This document shows positions 33,814-45,128 of a stretch of 64,000 nt of DNA, piece by piece; the stretch's first letter is position 1, and each line of letters opens with the position of its first letter. Origin of the DNA: Armillaria gallica. Taxonomy: Eukaryota > Basidiomycota > Agaricomycetes > Agaricales > Physalacriaceae. The position numbers were made by a program, and so were the translations under genes. The notes below the pieces were generated by a model. It was not told the DNA's origin. It was given only the letters and a program-made list of their open reading frames with translations, and ran no database searches. The DNA lies in contig JBANDB010000008.1 of assembly GCA_037576215.1 (NCBI GenBank), positions 4,030,001-4,094,000 of the forward strand, in the 5' to 3' direction.

Positions 33814-34930
33814 CATGGCTACCACTAATACAGGACAGCGAGCATGTAGCTTCTGCTCTAAGCTATTTGCAAAACATGGAGTCAAGAATTATGAAAGGAC
33901 CTACTATGAGTTCTTGCATCGCCAGCAACAAAATGCTGAATCTAAAGCTCAGCTCCTTTATATTTTAGGTAACTTCATCTATGAATTATTAGAGAGCACT
34001 CACTCACTTTTATATCTTGAATAGAGGCAGAAGTTCCATTGAGAGTCCCCAATTCTCATACTGTTCTTTACCGATCTGTGCTACTGTCATGTTGGTTTAG
34101 ATTCTGAAATGAATGATGAAGGAGACAATGGGATTTCCCCACATACACCTAATATGTATCATGTGTAAATGCTGTCTTAAATGTTAGAAAAAGAACCTGA
34201 TCTTTGATGTAGCACTGGATATGCAGTTACACAGTGATGATGAAGCACCTGTCCCTGACTCATCTGATGGCTCAGAGGAGGAATTGCTTCAACTGATTGA
34301 TGACATTGAAACTATCTATTACCCATACAGTGGCTTGCCACCCCAAATTGAGTTCCTTGAAGAGCACAATCAAGTTGGGGTCACTAAAGGCAAAGGTGAT
34401 GGTGTTGCTTTAATGATAGATCCTCAACCTTAGCATCCCTTCTGTTCTCTCTTGGAGTTCAAGCTTTGTGAATTTGTTTTGAATGCTTCTTTAACCAATG
34501 GGCTCATGGTGACTTTACTGAATATTTTGAAAAGATCTTCAACAAAGAAGAATCTAATGAGCAACCAATCTCTAGCTCACCTTCAGTACTCAAAAGATAT
34601 AAGTAAACTTTGAGACTAAGCTTCCATTCTTCAAACACTAGTAAGTCCATCTTGACATCACAATGGATGTTGCTCATGAATTATAACAGTTCAACAAATC
34701 AACATTTATCATCAATCTTAAAGAGAAACAGTATTATTATGACATCTATCATTGCTGTCTATGGCAATGGGTATTGGATTTGATCCAAGACCCAATTCTC
34801 ACTTTGTATTTTACATAGGATGTGATCAGACTTTCAAAGTGGAATAGCAAGAAGTTTGTGAGGTTTCAGCATGAGCCCTGGACAGCTGATCAGTTTTGGA
34901 ATTCACAAGTATGTGTTTAATACTAATACT
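33814..34930 (+). pseudogene. Plavaka-like transposase N-terminal relic
   Basis: The frame starts MATTNTGQRACSFCSK and continues into a single zinc-finger-like segment (C-x2-C, then KHGVKNYERTY) of the kind at the N-terminus of Plavaka transposases. The expected His and Cys ligands of the second half are both Tyr here. Later pieces (HPFCSLLEFKLCEF near 34434, then SKWNSKKFVRF and WTADQFWN near 34830-34900) fit the following region of the family. Introns and several stops interrupt it, and it is cut off by the copia relic. Family assignment is from memory of conserved spacing and is moderate. Confidence 0.55.
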
Positions 34931-34959
34931 CACCCTCATGTTTTATGGATTACAACAGG

Positions 34960-35979
34960 ACAGTCTACTAGCTAGCAGAAAACCTCTGGCTTACATTCTG
35001 TATGCCACCACTAGGAGGGTGGGTGGATGTAGGAAAGTGTTGATAAAGATAAGAGAATGTGCAAACTGCATCAAAAAAGAATGTCATGGGTAAGCCCATG
35101 TTAGCTATAAGTGTCTGAGTGTTATCCTTGATGGTTCAAATGAAACGTTCAATTTTACTATTTTGTTGGTGAGCATAAGGCACAGTAGTATGATAAACAA
35201 TGCTTTGTATGTTTGATGAAGACAGTCTCTGAACCTTTCTTCATGAATGTGGGATCAGCAACACTAAGAGAGGATTTGTCATCAAGAAGAGCAAGGAAAT
35301 ACTTTTCTCCATGAGGTCCTTCAGTAGGAAATAGACCACAAGTATCTATATGGATGAGTTTGCAAATCTCATCTGCTCAAAATGCATTGTGATCATAGGA
35401 AGCCTGAGGACACTTGCCAATGATGCATGGTACACAGTTCAAATGTGTAAGAGAGCTAGTAAACAATACTCCAGTAGCATAATCTTTAGTCAAGACATCT
35501 TTTATAGTGTTGACTTCAGAATGCCCAAGCCTCTAGGGCCATAGCAGAAGCATGAGAAAGACAAAAGATTAAATAGAACAGTATAGCAATCTGTGCTGAT
35601 GGAAGGGCATGTGGTGTAGGTGAGGGATAAAGGAATTTACATTGCAAGAAAGGCAGACAATTTACAATATCTGCTTTGAACTGAAGACCCTTGAGACATT
35701 CATGGTTTTCTGGAAAATAGATTGTTATGAATGGGTGTTTGAACACCAAACACATCTTTCATTCTATCATAGCGCCCACTGAAAGCAAGTTTATGAGGCA
35801 ACCAGGCACATGTAGGCAGTCAGACATGATAAGGGTGACAGAACAGCCATCACAATCAATGTGTAGTTGTACTCTCCATAGGCTAGTGTTGGAAGTATAT
35901 CACAATTTGTGGTGGTTACATCCAATGTCTCATTCTCATTGTATGACCAAAAGATACACTTGTCTATGATTAAAGGATA
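34960..35979 (-). pseudogene. Copia relic 2, protease-to-integrase part downstream of the Helitron
   Basis: On the minus strand the frames give the pre-integrase and integrase of a Ty1/copia element: LNCVPCIIGKCPQ (zinc-binding), DEICKLIHIDTCGLFPTEGP (core start, with the catalytic Asp) and HQQNSKIERFI (catalytic Glu) followed by TGA for Arg. It ends near 34960 in degraded integrase. It continues on the other side of the Helitron at 43136, where the protease Asp-Ser-Gly is encoded. Confidence 0.85.
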
Positions 35980-36069
35980 CTAGTGGTGACCCATGCACAT
36001 TAGGAGAGGAGAAAGATGTGGTATTTTTAGGTAGGTATGAGAATTGTTTATATAATTTTACATGTATCA

Positions 36070-37244
36070 TACGACTTTCTTTGACACAACGATTTGTCCC
36101 CCAACTCTTCGACATTTATGTCCATCGTTGCTGCTAGTCAATCGCTCTTCTTCTCAACGTGTTCAAATTCATCGTTGTCATTGCTTTTGTCAGTGGAAGG
36201 ATCGTTGGAGGTGGAAGTAGATGCAGATGGGGCAAGGGTGGGACTGCATACAGAAGGCAATGTCGTTTGGGGTTTCTGCTTGGTACATTTTGTTGGACTG
36301 TTGGGTGTATTGAAGTTGACTGTCTGTAGGGTCCGTTTCTGATTTCCTTGGACAGAAGAACCTGTATAGTATGATATTGGAAACTACATGTATAATAGGA
36401 ACAAATGGACACAATATGTACCTGGTTTTGTAGGGCTCACAGGTGTGAGAGAGACATGGCTAAGAAATACAATGGTGTCGATATCAATGACGAAGTGATG
36501 GACTTCATGTGTTGGATTGTGTTGGGAGGGATCAGGTTCCTTGAATGCAATGCGTGAAAGAAAGCCAGACACAGAGATGAAGAGGTTATTCCCTGGCATT
36601 GGCTTTTTGTTTTTGTATCAGGGTGAGTCAGGAAAGATCAAGTGAGCAGGAAAGGTACATTTGTGGCCAAAGAACTGTGTATAATAGGCTGCATTGATAG
36701 CAAAAGTGAAATTGGAGATGCTGGCATCTTGAACTAAGCCGGTGACAGTGATGAATGGGAGGGGGAAGGTGTCCTCTGTCTCGACTCGCATCATCTCATG
36801 GTATGATTTAGCTTTTCGGTGTGACTGCAAGGAAGACAATATGCACAAAAACAATATCACCCACAGCTTGATACTTGTTGGGTTCAAGAGCATAGTCGCC
36901 AAGGGCTTGAAAAACATTTTCGTCTTCCGGGTACATTTTCATGATCTGTAGGATATAATTATAAGAAGAACAATAGCTGCAAGATAAAGAAGGGGACATG
37001 CATTGGCTTGAATGACAAACTTTTCAGGTTCATCTCCAAAAACAATGTTGTTTGCATTGAAGAAGCATAAGGCAAGGACAAAATTTTCAGTAGTATTGCC
37101 AAGAAACATCTGGGCATCAATGACAATGGTTTTTGTCAGCTCGCCAGAGGAGTTACAGAGCTGATGGGCACTGGATATGTAAGCAAGTCCATAAAGGGCA
37201 GCACTATCATTTTCAGTTCTTGCAGAAAAGCTGGTGCTGGTCAT
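36070..37244 (-). pseudogene. Helitron-borne OB-fold-like protein
   Basis: A second gene lies downstream of the helicase in the same orientation, starting MTSTSFSART at 37244. Pieces include QALGDYALEPNKYQAVGDIVF, VTGLVQDASISNF, GNNLFISVSGFL and HFVIDIDTIVFLS. The beta-rich pattern resembles a family of basidiomycete proteins with an OB-fold-like (single-strand-binding) look, often seen beside Helitrons. It has a likely intron near 36950-37000, two or three stops and a Ser/Thr/Asp-rich C-terminus. A role as a replication-protein-like partner of Rep is inference. Confidence 0.5.
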
Positions 37245-37547
37245 GGCTTCTTGAGAGTGCTGGTGGAATGGGAGACTTGGATGTGGAGAGCGGAACTGTT
37301 CTCAGACTCCATATTTGAGTGGTTGTAAATGAGTTGGGCATCGCAAATGTATAGATTAAAGGAAGCACGTATTGAAAAAAAACTTGATTCCAATGTGAAG
37401 AGTAGGAGATTAGAGTTTGATGTGAGAGTGAAGGTTTGCTGAGAAAGAATATAGATTAAAATAGAACAGTCACTGGTGATTTCAATTGAATTTCTGTGGG
37501 TACAATTTGAGTGAGTCATATGGTGAGAAACCAGAAGAGACAAACAT

Positions 37548-39293
37548 CATAAATTAGATTAGGGCATCATGGTATACTACATTCATTGTGGAAGAGCCAG
37601 AATTATTTGAAGGTGGTATTAAAAATTTTAAGTGTTTGCCTGAGGTAGCTCTTGAACATACAACATAGAATTGACCATGAGCAAAGACTGGTATTCAAAG
37701 GTCAAGGCCCACATATTTTACAGATTGGCCTTGAGCTTTGTTGATAGACATTGCAAATGCAAAGCAAACAGGAAATTGGCAGCAAGAATATTGAAAAGAG
37801 ACTTGAGCATGATAATCAAATGTGGCAATGAGTCGAATACAGGGAATGAAGACAACTTTTCCATTGTGATCCCCACCAATAATTTGTGCTTCTAAGACAC
37901 ATGTAGACATTTGAAGAATAACAAGGTGTGTACCATTACACATACCATTGGTGGGATCAATGTTGCATAAGAGAATAATTGGAGCTCCGATTTTTAGATG
38001 AAGTTCACCAGAAGGTAAGGAAGATGAATTTAGAGAGCAAAGAACTTCAATAGGTATGGGGGGATTACAAGTATTAAAGAGAGCATCAGCATCAGCCTCA
38101 TTGATAATCTCATCAGCACTGAGAAAAGACAAAGTTTCTCCTGACATGAGATTCAGAATGTATTCATTTGCATCTGTGACATATATGTTCCCATATTGAA
38201 GAGAATGGTAAAGATGCTCTGATTATATCAGCACGTTTACCTCTAGGAACAATTGGCAAAGTTTGCTGAAAGTCACCACCAAAAACAACAGTGATTCCAC
38301 CAAAAATTTTATCTGAGTTTCTGAGATCATGACAGGTTCATTCAACTGCTTCTGCTGCATAATGATATTGTGGTGCTGCTTCATCCCATATGATAAGGTG
38401 AGTTTGTCGAATGAGTTCTGCACATTGACTCTCTTTAGGAATGTTGTAGAATGATTCTCCATTTAGATCTGAAATTGGAATTTTGAACATGAAATAAGAT
38501 GTGTGGCCACCAATTAAAAGAAGTGCAGAAATTCCAGAAGATGAGACACAGAGAACAATGTAGGATTGTGACCGCAGGAGATGACATATAGCTTTATACA
38601 CAAATGTTTTTCCTGTGCTGCCAGGACCATGCAAAAAGAAGATCTTATTGCGGTTATGATAAACAGAGTCTACAATGCTGTCAAAAGCTGATCTTTACTC
38701 TGAATTCAATTTTTCAATAGCAATTTCTGTGTTAAATTTTTTAGATTCTTGATTATAATTGAGTTGATCAGTTATCAAAAGATTAAGAGTGTGCATGACC
38801 CAATCTCTTTGAGAATGGGGCATAGAGAGATAATTGTGGCGGAGTGATTTTCCAGTTTCAGAAAGAATTATATCAATTAAATATAAGCCATAATCATAAC
38901 AATTATCAAGAGAAGGATTTCTGATTCCAAGCATGTGAAGTTGAGGAACAATATCATCAGTGATATAATGATGAAATTCATTCCATAATCTAGCTGGATC
39001 TGAAGGAGCACAGCATGTAAGAATAGTGACAAATAAATGGCAAAGTTGGTGACCTGTTTTCATCTCTGAACTCTCTGATAAACATAATCTCCATTCACCA
39101 TCATCCTGAAATAATGCTCTTGCAAGACAGGCTTCATAATATGTTGGATAGATGACATTATTATATTTATAAAGATCCACATATGAAGTTGGACCTTTGA
39201 CAACAGTGAGGAGTGTATGCAAATAGAATTGTTCACCAGCATTTGGAGAAACAAAATGCATTCTTCCAATAGCATAGGTACCTTGTTGGACTC
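37548..39293 (-). pseudogene. Helitron helicase domain (Pif1-type)
   Basis: The C-terminal half of the Rep-helicase would unwind DNA during rolling-circle transposition. It contains Walker A HGPGSTGKTF (near 38610-38635), Walker B LIIWDEA, GGDFQQTLPIV, and the late motifs FAMSINKAQGQS and FAHGQFYVVCSRA, ending NVVYHDALI*. Between SSIWEHI (about 38185) and the NEYILNLMSGE segment a large part of the usual domain is missing. This looks like an internal deletion. Stops include TGA at Arg positions and TAA for Gln in LNSE*RSAFD. Confidence 0.88.
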
Positions 39294-40671
39294 ATCAAGT
39301 CCATTTACGATGTGTTGCATTCCAAACAAATTTTGATGGAAACTCTTGGTAAGTCAATTGGTGTGCAACTTCATGAATATTAAGATCATTGCTGGCATTA
39401 GCTGCAAAGAAAGCAGGCAATGTTGATTTCTGTTCTTCAATCTGTTCTTGAATAGAGTCTGGAGAGAGTTCAGGATCAAAAGTCACTATATCTTGATTTG
39501 GCAGGTGAACCTGGATATTTGAAGGTGAGAAAAGTATTAAAGAAAAAGTACAGCTGCTAACCTGCAATCGAACAACAGGTGGATTTCGACCATGTGTATC
39601 AAATTTATAAATATGCCAATTAGCTTCCGGTAGTGAAATATAATGACCATGAAGATGCTGAGCAATCTCATCATCAATATCAACAGTGATATAGTCAGGG
39701 CCTTTGTGAATATATTTGAAGATATATTTGAATGATGCAATAAATACAGCACACTCCACATTAATATGATAATCATATTTAGCAGAAACATAAGGATTAA
39801 AAGGAACAATCTATTGATTGTTAACATTTATAGCATTAGAACCATGACCAACAGGAAAAGCACATCCATCATTAAGTCTATAATATTCTGGATAGCCATC
39901 CTCAGTCAGTCTTGTTTGCTCGCAGAAAGGTTTAGGAAAACCCTTGGTGCATCTACCATGAACCATACACCTCTTTACTATCTCAAAAAGAATAGGCTGA
40001 GTTACAGGATCAGGCCAATGAGCTTGGATGATAGAATCAATTTGTTCAGGATTAAATAGTTTCCATTGGCCATCAAGGAAGATAAGAATATGCATATAAG
40101 GAAGGCTACATTTCTGAAATTCAATTGTATAAACCCAAGCCACAACAGTATCAAAGACACCCTCTTTGATTTCTTTAAGAATTACATCATGTTTGAGGCG
40201 GAATACATGCACAACAATATCTGGGCGGTCATAGGCTATTTGGCCTGGAAGAAGTTCACATAAAATTTCAGACCACTCTGGGTTTGCAGTCATGGTCATG
40301 AAGATGTCTACTTTACAGAAGTATCGAGCAATAGCCATTGCATCTAAATATTGCTGATACATGTGACATGGACCACCAGTGTATGATGAAGGTAAGACAG
40401 TTCGTTTTCCAATATTATGAAGATTGATGCTATCATTGTGAAGGGCATCATCAAGTCTGTTTTGAAGGGTAGCACGAAAGAGACCTTGATTATTACGAAG
40501 GTATGTGAGGTGGTTTTGATCAATTGCAGCCCACATATCAACAATATATTGCTGCAGTAGACGCTGACCATAAAGAATTGTAGAATATACATTATGGCAA
40601 ACCTGCAGTTGATGAGAAACATATTGTAAGAGGGTCAAGCATGAAGGATTTGCAGCCCCTGGCTGATTCAA
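39294..40671 (-). pseudogene. Helitron Rep (HUH endonuclease) domain
   Basis: This domain nicks and joins the transposon ends. It includes the block SLPYMHILIFLDGQW, where the usual His-x-His pair is Tyr-x-His (codon TAT at 40096-40098 in place of CAT or CAC). It also has KRCMVHGRC and the tyrosine-bearing KYIFKYIHKG. One in-frame 51-bp intron fits at 39511-39561 (GTTAGC..CCAG). Stops include TAG for Trp after VNNQ and a double TGA TGA near 39290, where the frame would have two Arg codons. Confidence 0.9.
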
Positions 40672-42180
40672 TCAGAGCTCTGGATACCATTCATTTTCTC
40701 TATAAGAGAATAAAAGAACATATTGTAAGAGTGAGTATGCAGGATAATTGTTATGTATACACTGCAAAGGACCATCCCATCTGTGGAGAATTATATCTCT
40801 ATATTCTGATAGGCTAGAGCAATCAGGAAGGATAACAGCAACCTCATCTGCTGTTGGAAGATTGTGTATACGCTTATCAGCTGTGGGATCAACATGGAAA
40901 GTGATAGATTTATTGGAATTAACACCATATTCATCAAGTATTTCTGCTGCACAGCGATAGATGAGGGCATATTGATGATGCTTGCGAAGGATAGTTTTCA
41001 GTAGTGCAATAGTATCTCTCCGCAGATCACGATTGTTATAGCAGCAATGATCAATAGAGTCTCAAGGTTCATAGATATACAGTTGTGCATATGATGGGGG
41101 TTGATTGCGAGAAGGTAAAAGAGAGCCAGAATGGTGGTAAAGTTCACCTTGGATATGGAAAACTGGTGGTCCACATTGGTGAAGATTTATAGAGTGATCT
41201 TCATTGACATCAAGAGAGGTGAAACTGAATGCTTGATTGTACATCCACATCTGGTCATGGTAGTCCTTTGCTTGAGCATCATTAGCTTCAAGAAGCTGTC
41301 TCAGAGCTAGAGGAAGTTCACATGCAGGAGGCAGAACAATTTGACCTTTTTTGCAGCATTGAACACCAAAGACAACACTGCCATTGATTTTTTTGGTCAG
41401 TTGCTCTGCATACCAGTGAAGTGCATGGCAGAAAGGACATTCATAGGACATTTCACCAAGATCATAGTGTGATAAAGGGTCCCAATATGGATGGCAACTG
41501 GGAGAAAGGTCATCATGCTGAGCCTGTAGATGTACCACAGCTCTAAAGGTGTCTAGTGACATCTCTTGTTCACAATAATGTAAGATACAAAAGGAATTAA
41601 ATCATACCATCTCTACTCGACCAATTACTGATAAAATACTCTTGTCTGTCAAGATGATCAAGCATTGGTTCATCCTGCTCAACAATTTCAGTTAACGTAT
41701 GTAAAGAGTGAATCATGGCAGCATTTTCCACCTGCACATATAGCTCAAATGCCACAGCAAGATAAAGGAGAGGGTCAAATGTACCTCAGCTCTCTTGAGC
41801 TCTGTGCCTTCGCTGCGTGATTTCCTGCCTTGTCAATGAGAGTTCATCACTCTTAAATAAGGGTCAATTATGAGTGTGCTTCATTTGTTTTGCATTGTTA
41901 CTTACTTCCGTAGGATGTGTTGACAGTACTTGTCGATGCAAGTCAATATTTATCATTTGGACATCACGATGTTGAGCATGACGTCTCATCTGCATAGGTT
42001 CAACAGTGGCATCAAATGAGGTTTCTTCAGAAAAAATATCAGCAAATAATTTCAGTGACAAAATACAATTTAAAACAACCTGGGGGCATCTTGGAATGTT
42101 TCGCAGAAAGGTGAGAGATCCACCCAGCTTTAAATTGAAGTCTTCACTTATGAGACATGGTCACACCATTGATTGTGAGT
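40672..42180 (-). pseudogene. Helitron Rep-helicase N-terminal region
   Basis: Upstream exons of the same gene include a zinc-finger block CPFCHALHWYAEQ followed by QCCKKGQIVLPP (41062-41562), typical of the Helitron N-terminus. A more upstream exon ends HRQVLSTHPTE with a GTAAGT donor (41864-42120 region). Two TGA codons, at YEP*DSID and PEL*LNQ, fall where CGA would restore the frame. Exon borders further upstream could not be fixed. Confidence 0.75.
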
Positions 42181-43135
42181 ACATTTGAGGCGCACAAAAT
42201 ATCTTAGAAGAACCTATCTATTTTTTAAAGCTACATAAAATACAACTGGAAGCAACAGGGTTAGATTGCAATGTACAGATATGTCTGACATATCATGTAC
42301 TCACAACCCTTCCTTCAGAACTCGGTAGATAAAACTAAAGAGAACATTCTCAGTATGAATGCGAAATGATATGTGGAAGTGGAGGCATGAAGGAAGCAAA
42401 CATGTGCAAAGAATGTCATCGGTACCACAATTCAATAGCAAAAACAGAAGAACAGGGGATAACATAAGAGCAGGAATAAACATGCATCCACAGCCAAGAA
42501 TAAACTGCATGGTCCGCAAAGACGAAGAACAGAAACATAAAAGCATAGTATTCAGCAATCATTGATATGCTGATGACAGCAGCAGATACTGTGGAGCCAT
42601 CTGTGTAGAAGAGAAGAAGAGTCTGAGACATGTGAGCCTCCAGCATTTACACAACATACATGAATGTGGCATCGTATCGGAGCAGAAGGCTTGATCAATG
42701 TCAAAAGAGCAAAACATCTGCTATTAACAGGAACAGATCGCATGAAATTGGCAACATACCAAAATGAGGAGACAGAGGGATGAGAAAAGAATGATACAGA
42801 ACATCAGCAGAGGTACGCGATGATTATGAACAGGTGTACTCACCAATCATGAACACCACGATGCACTCCTTCAAATTGACCTCCATATCCCAACCTCAGA
42901 GCAGTAGCTGGCCATACCAAACATGGGAAGAGGATGAGGAGAGAATGACAGAGGTAGTGCGATACAAACAGGAAGGGGAGAAACGATGGTAGAAGGACCA
43001 GAGAGAGAGAGGGAGACTGTGAGAGACTTGTGATGTGGCATACTAAAAGTGGAAGAACCAATGAAAAGCTCCACTTATGTAGCCAATGAGAGGGTGACGG
43101 AAGCAAGTTCCAATATCCACCTGTTGTATAGTAGA
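42181..43135 (-). other. Helitron 5' leader region
   Basis: About 950 bp between the 5' TC terminus and the first recognisable Rep exon. Open frames at 42301-42558 and 42840-43106 have no motif. A GTGAGTACAC donor-like site near 42833-42842 suggests an untranslated or first coding exon. Confidence 0.45.
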
Positions 43136-44540
43136 TGAACAGCCAGAATCAAACAGAAAATTGAATGATTTTACAATGGATGCATAGACATGTGTTTTGC
43201 ATATCTAGAAATGTAGTGTTTGTTGGTTCTAGTGATAGGTTTGATACAGCCAGGTAAAGGTTTATGGAGTTTTCATCATTGCAATAGGAAAAGCTACATC
43301 AGGTGTAACTTCAACATCACCAGGCTTATCAGGTGGGTCTACACTATTCTCAACATCTGCAAGGTTTGCACATGAGACATTCCTGTCCTGTCTCTGCCCT
43401 CAAGATCACCTCTATTTCTATGCTGATCATTCAATTGAGATTTCTTTATGTTATTGTGTTTAGATGTAGATTGTTGATGTTTATTTGTATTTGATTTTAT
43501 ATGTGGCATGTGAGAGCATGTGGTAAATTGAGCAAGAGATTTTGCATGTCTACAGAATGCAAATTTAGTACAGTTGTGTCCTGTGCAATGCATAGAAAGA
43601 ATAGATAGTTTATATCAGCAGGGCGGTGATTAGTGGCATTTACAGAGTGACAAATGTGATTGTAGTTTGCATCATCAGGTAGATGATTAGCAAAGGTGCA
43701 ACAAACATCTGGATTGACAAGGGGAAATCCTGTGCTATAGAGAGCAATAACATTTTGTTTTCATTTGAGAATATATGTGTGGATGTCTTTGTATATCAAG
43801 CAAACCAGATTGAATAGTTTATTATCATGCATTAAATGTGGTCACTTCATCTGAAGATGGATTTTGAGAAAGTAGATTGGGAGAATAAGTCAGAATCACT
43901 TGATGATCAATAGTTGTGGGCTGAGCAGGGCTGCATATATGAGGGAAAAGATAGAGGAAATTGATCATGGTGACAGTCAGTTTGTGCTAAGCCAGCTAAT
44001 TCTTCTTATCTAGCAGGGTCAGAATGCTCATAAGAGTAGGAAGACTAAGTAAAATATAGTGTATATGATGTAAAGTATTTGTAGCAATATTAGTAAAGTG
44101 TAACATTTAGGAAAGGTTGAGCATGACCTTGGCTAGGTGAGAGAAGAATAAGTAGCAGACCTAGTGAAAGAATGTATTGAATTCCTGGTACTGTTCTGGG
44201 CTGTGCTGTTCACAGGTGAATCAAAGTTCAAGGGAATCTGATCCATGATTAGATTCCACAGAGACAGATCAGATTCATTGATCATGATTTAAAGAGATAC
44301 ACATGTATGTGGTTATTATGCCATGTTGCATTGTGAAGAAAGAGCACATAGGATCTGGAGAAATCCAGTTGCATGTGTCATAAGGAAAAAAGAAAGTTGT
44401 TGAGTGCAAGAATCTTGACAAGAGAAAATCTGAAAAAACAGGTATAAAATCACAGGTTGGCAGCCTGCATGAGTTGCATTGTAAGGTTGTCCTGATTGTG
44501 ATAATTCCATGAGTGGTTCAAGGTGGGGTTTTATAAAACA
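43136..44540 (-). pseudogene. Copia relic 2, gag and protease start upstream of the Helitron
   Basis: The minus-strand frames include a Cys/His-containing piece (CTGHNCTKFAFC, 43339-43593) in the place of a copia Gag C-terminus and, just before the Helitron, a GATTCTGGCTGTTCA stretch encoding Asp-Ser-Gly-Cys-Ser, the protease active site. The rest is strongly decayed. It continues at 35979 downwards once the Helitron is removed. Confidence 0.7.
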
Positions 44541-44683
44541 CTTATAATCTATAAGCCTCGATTATCAAACAAACATGAATACAGAATGCTCCTCAGTGCC
44601 AGAACATAAAGAGAAACAACAACTTGAATTATCTATCAAATAAACACAAATATGGAATGTTAGTAGTACATGAGCTAGGGAAT
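44541..44683 (-). repeat. Copia relic 2, truncated 5' LTR
   Basis: About 130 bp match the LTR at 21124-21424 (shared ATGCTCCTCAGTGCCAG and AGAGAAACAACAACTTGAAT). The rest of the LTR is cut off by the gag-only element at 44684. Confidence 0.7.
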
Positions 44684-45117
44684 TGTTAGGTCTGGACTCA
44701 GGTATAACAAGCAAGCATAACCTATAAGCTGTATCGCACTCATACAGCCACCCTAAGGCTCGCATGGCACAAGTTATCCATGGAGTAGGCGGTAAATGCT
44801 TAGTGTCTCAGCTAGTGAGAGGGAGTGAAGTCTGGTATATATAAACTTAGCTTGAAGCTGAGGATACTACAGCAAGAGCTATGCTACTTATATACTGAAG
44901 TTGTGTGCTAAATATAACTGTCCATTGATGTGTTGAATGAAAGGAAACAATGTGGTAGGTAGGCAACCATTGCAAGCCATAGTACAATTGCTGAAGTCAT
45001 TCAGTATAGTTGTGGTGATCGGTCCAGTTGCCTATAGATAAGATCAAGATATGGGAAGTGCTGAAGATAAGATAGGCACTGAGTGATAAGATAAGGAAAA
45101 ATGGAAAAATTGTAACA
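44684..45117 (-). repeat. 3' LTR of element G (434 bp)
   Basis: TGTTAGGTCTGGAC..AATTGTAACA. The last ~150 bp match 47561-47711. Confidence 0.88.
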
Positions 45118-45128
45118 TTACCCCCTCA

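Larger units (their letters stand above)
35980..43135 (-). mobile_element. Helitron (7,156 bp) inserted in copia relic 2
   Basis: A rolling-circle transposon with both termini. The 5' end reads TCTACTATACAACAGG (43135 downwards), preceded by A. The 3' end reads GCATGGGTCACCACTAG, ending at 35980 and followed by T, with a small imperfect hairpin before the CTAG. Helitrons insert between A and T without target duplication. Removing this one rejoins a copia frame, including the protease Asp-Ser-Gly, exactly. It carries a Rep-helicase gene and an OB-fold-like gene, both damaged. Confidence 0.9.
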
